Assembly: GCA_002480645.1 (NCBI GenBank)
Contig: DLCN01000029.1
Location: 62,001 to 126,000 of the forward strand
Direction: 5' to 3'
DNA from: Balneolaceae bacterium UBA7797
GTDB taxonomy: Bacteria; Bacteroidota; Rhodothermia; Balneolales; Balneolaceae
Length of the DNA: 64,000 nucleotides
In this document: in pieces, positions 61,806 to 64,000 of the stretch
How the letters are laid out: the number at the start of each line of letters is the position of its first letter
Position numbering within the stretch: the first letter of the stretch is position 1
The notes under the pieces: generated by a model
What the model saw: the letters and a program-made list of their open reading frames with translations, nothing else
Told to the model about the DNA's origin: nothing
The model's database searches: none
Position numbers and translations under genes: made by a program

Positions 61806-61846
61806 GTTGATCGTTATTCGTAGTTTTTTTGCGGATAACGATCAAC
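61806..61846. repeat. Long hairpin between fdxA and folP
   Basis: GTTGATCGTTATTCG (61806-61820) pairs with CGGATAACGATCAAC (61832-61846), one G-T pair, 11-nt T-rich loop. A TTG at 61804 lies at its base, so folP is unlikely to start there. No T-run follows, so it is not a classical terminator. Confidence 0.7.
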
Positions 61847-61890
61847 GAATAACAGTTCTCTTGTCTCAACAATCTGGTCTTTTTTCAATC

Positions 61891-62694
61891 ATGGATACCC
61901 CGCTGGTAATGGGTATTCTCAACACTACACCAGATTCATTCAGTGATGGCGGTAAATTTAATGCAGTAGATGCTGCTCTCCATCACATCGAACAGATGAT
62001 CATAGATGGTGCAAAGATCATAGATGTAGGTGGTGAATCAACCCGCCCTAATGCTGATCCTGTTTCCGAAAAGGAAGAATTATCCCGGGTTATTCCTGTT
62101 CTCGAAAAGGCGATTCCTGAATTTGGTTCCGAGGTATTCTTTTCAGTGGATACGACCAAATACGAAGTGGCTCTTCAGGGGTTAGAATTAGGCGCTCATA
62201 TCATAAACGATGTAAGCGGGCTAACAAAAGAGCCCCGTTTCATTGATCTGTGTATGGAATATGATGCCTATTACGTGCTTATGCACACACAAGGAGATCC
62301 AAAAACCATGCAGCAGGATCCCCGTTATTTAGATGTGATCGATGAGCTCTCTGCTTTTTTTGCAAAGAAACTCAGGGAATTTGAGTCACGTGGATTTTCA
62401 AAAGTGATACTGGATCCCGGAATCGGATTCGGGAAAAAGCTGGAACATAACCTAACCCTGATCGCTCATCTTGATAGTTTTCTGGAATTTGACGTTCCTG
62501 TACTAATTGGTGCTTCCAGAAAATCCATGATAGCCCAGGTACTGGACGATCGGGAAGTTGAAGGAAGACTGGCCGGAACTTTAGCAGTTCACTATCATTC
62601 ATTGATGAAGGGAGCCAGGATCTTAAGAGTTCATGATGTGAAGGAAGCTTCCGATTCAATTCGTATATTCAACGCAATACAATCTCAATCTTAG
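61891..62694 (+). CDS. folP: Dihydropteroate synthase
   Basis: About 268 residues from ATG 61891. Condenses p-aminobenzoate with 6-hydroxymethyl-dihydropterin diphosphate in folate synthesis. VMGILNTTPDSFSDGGKF opens the protein, followed by IIDVGGESTRPNA, VFFSVDTTKYEVA, IINDVSGL, VILDPGIGFGKKLEHNL, and LIGASRKSMI, all canonical. TTG 61861 or 61804 would extend it, but 61804 falls in a strong hairpin. It is followed 12 bp later by cdaA, a recurrent pairing in Bacteroidota. Confidence 0.95.
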   Translation: MDTPLVMGILNTTPDSFSDGGKFNAVDAALHHIEQMIIDGAKIIDVGGESTRPNADPVSEKEELSRVIPVLEKAIPEFGSEVFFSVDTTKYEVALQGLELGAHIINDVSGLTKEPRFIDLCMEYDAYYVLMHTQGDPKTMQQDPRYLDVIDELSAFFAKKLREFESRGFSKVILDPGIGFGKKLEHNLTLIAHLDSFLEFDVPVLIGASRKSMIAQVLDDREVEGRLAGTLAVHYHSLMKGARILRVHDVKEASDSIRIFNAIQSQS

Positions 62695-62706
62695 ACGGAG
62701 CTGTTA

Positions 62707-63522
62707 GTGATCCCCATTGGGTTTCTCGATTTCGGTATAATGGATTTTATTGAAACACTGCTTATTGCCAGTGTTTTGGTCTATCTGTATCAGTGGATCA
62801 GAGGAACATTTGCCATTCAGGCCGGAATCGGGATCATCTTGCTGGTCATAATCAATCTGGTGATCAGAGTTCTTGGTTTTACCACTATTGATTTTATTCT
62901 GAGCGGGATCATGAATGTGGGTATTCTGGCAGTGTTTATCATTTTTCAGCCCGAGATCAGAAAACTTCTCTATCGGTTGGGCACGAATACCAGTTTCGAT
63001 CGCTTTTTTACCCGCTCTACGTCTGAGGAAATGATCGATGAGGTGATCGAAGCTACTAAGGAACTATCAAAAAACAAGATCGGCGCACTTATTGTATTTG
63101 CCCGCACTTCTTCATTACAGGATATGGTAGATGCCGGGGTTAGCATCGACGCAAAGATCAAGTCAGAGTTACTGGTTACGATCTTCAAAAAAGATACTCC
63201 TTTACACGATGGGGCAGTGATCATACGAAATAACCGTATCATGGCTGCGAGTTGTTATCTGCCCATTTCACAAAACCCAAATATCTCACAATCTTTTGGT
63301 ACCAGGCACCGTGCAGCGGTTGGAGTTAGCGAGACCAATAATGTGTTTGTGTTGGTAGTATCGGAAGAGACCGGTCGTATTTCCATCTCCAGAAACGGGT
63401 CTTTAACCAGTGGGTTAACCATACAGAAACTGCGCACCGAAATGGAAGAAAATTTCGGTACTGAGAAATTTGAAGAGGAGATAGGATTCAGCACTTCTCA
63501 GGGTGAGTTGAATCTGAAGTGA
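62707..63522 (+). CDS. cdaA: Diadenylate cyclase CdaA
   Basis: 271 residues. Makes cyclic di-AMP at the membrane. Three N-terminal transmembrane helices (about 12-90), then the DAC domain with TPLHDGAVII (DGA motif) and GTRHRAAVGVSE (RHR motif), both complete. c-di-AMP controls osmolyte and potassium transport; an MscS channel lies elsewhere in this window. The start is GTG or the first Met at 62707 (GTG in the sequence). Confidence 0.95.
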   Translation: MIPIGFLDFGIMDFIETLLIASVLVYLYQWIRGTFAIQAGIGIILLVIINLVIRVLGFTTIDFILSGIMNVGILAVFIIFQPEIRKLLYRLGTNTSFDRFFTRSTSEEMIDEVIEATKELSKNKIGALIVFARTSSLQDMVDAGVSIDAKIKSELLVTIFKKDTPLHDGAVIIRNNRIMAASCYLPISQNPNISQSFGTRHRAAVGVSETNNVFVLVVSEETGRISISRNGSLTSGLTIQKLRTEMEENFGTEKFEEEIGFSTSQGELNLK

Positions 63523-63585
63523 TCAAATAGCTGCTCCGTTTCAGTAAGATGCAGAATAGAAGCTCCTTCAGACTAATTCTGTCAT

Positions 63586-64000
63586 CTAAAGATCTCTTTT
63601 CTTCACTATCAGAATGTTCGCAACAGGACGTTCTCCGGACTTGTCACTCGGTTCATTCACCACACCCCTTCCTTTGATCCACATGGTGGTTGATCCCCCT
63701 CCATCCAGATTTACAGCATCCATGCAATTTTGCGAGATCAGAAAATCCTGAAGTTCATGTAGATTCATTCCTGAGCTTGTTTCACTACGTCCGTCTATGG
63801 TAGCAAGCAAGATGGATTCAGTTTTAGTGCAGATCACCGTTCGGGGGTGACGATCATTTACAAAATTCATTGAGGCCAGTTTTACTTTTTCTCCGTCTTG
63901 CAATAGAAGCGGACCTGTGACTAAAACGTAAGCTTCGTCTGTGGATTTTTCATACACTGAATCCTTTTTCTCAGGTTCGATCAGTACAGTTTGATCGTTA
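63586..64000 (-). CDS. Phosphodiester glycosidase (NAGPA-like) domain protein, C-terminal part
   Basis: Frame is open to the right edge (no stop), so the N-terminus lies outside. About 138 residues are visible with ILLATIDGRSETSSGMNLHELQDFLISQNCMDAVNLDGGGSTTMWIKGRGVVNEPSD..GERPVANIL, the core of the phosphodiester glycosidase domain (PF09992-like) found in uncovering enzyme and YmaF-like bacterial proteins. It may act on phosphodiester-linked sugars of the cell wall or exopolymers. It is convergent with cdaA, 63 bp apart. Confidence 0.85.
   Translation of the reverse strand, partial: NDQTVLIEPEKKDSVYEKSTDEAYVLVTGPLLLQDGEKVKLASMNFVNDRHPRTVICTKTESILLATIDGRSETSSGMNLHELQDFLISQNCMDAVNLDGGGSTTMWIKGRGVVNEPSDKSGERPVANILIVKKRDL

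Noticed and set aside
1..64000. CRISPR arrays, prophage or rRNA genes
   Set aside because: No regularly spaced direct repeats, cas genes, phage structural genes or rRNA sequence were seen.

Overview
The window looks like a chromosome segment from a marine or saline member of the Bacteroidota/Rhodothermota side of the FCB group, most likely order Balneolales. This is an inference. It rests on T9SS sorting tails with the 'QNYPNPFNP' signature, several TonB receptors with carboxypeptidase-like N-domains, a PorV-type protein, TAnnTTTG-type -7 boxes, sparse Shine-Dalgarno sites, moderate GC, and the gene orders ileS-dksA-lspA, rsmD-coaD, fdxA/folP-cdaA and DUF3822-rsmD. No rRNA, CRISPR array, phage or plasmid module was seen. 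One tRNA (Val, TAC) is present.

Layout. 1-1.8 kb: end of ileS, a cysteine-poor DksA-like gene, and lspA with an extra C-terminal domain. 1.8-5.1 kb: an accessory patch with a PIN/ribbon-helix-helix toxin-antitoxin pair and small genes, bracketed by two copies of a ~320 bp mosaic repeat. 5.1-15.4 kb: acyl-CoA synthetase, lipase, chemotaxis receptor, ribBA-yajC, a sphingomyelin-synthase-like membrane enzyme, and the beta-oxidation pair fadI-fadJ separated by a hairpin repeat. 15.5-18.4 kb: tRNA-Val followed by a REP/RAYT patch with two broken genes. 18.4-36.3 kb: metabolic and housekeeping genes, including a GH130+GH5 lipoprotein glycosidase pair, SulP and SSF transporters, a quinone reductase with divergent HxlR regulator, aspartate aminotransferase, coaD, rsmD, a MATE pump and sixA. 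36.3-44.9 kb: an apparently catalytically dead S46 peptidase, CsbD, MscS, a DUF349 protein, an MBL hydrolase and a TIGR04282/TIGR04283 glycosyltransferase pair. 45.0-57.2 kb: a six-gene cell-surface cluster (two secreted proteins, lipoprotein, TonB receptor, PorV-like barrel, NHL lipoprotein). 57.5-64 kb: a codon-optimised TonB receptor with a phosphodiesterase lipoprotein, then fdxA, folP, cdaA and the C-terminus of a phosphodiester glycosidase.

How parts fit together. The acyl-CoA synthetase and FadI/FadJ make a fatty-acid oxidation set. GH130 and GH5-CBM6 suggest outer-surface glycan (perhaps mannan or glucan) use. The 45-57 kb cluster looks like a self-contained surface secretion/uptake unit and is the best candidate for an undescribed system. 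Three zinc-site families in this window (DksA-like, FmdB-like, RibBA) have lost most of their zinc-ligand cysteines, and one peptidase has lost its catalytic residues.
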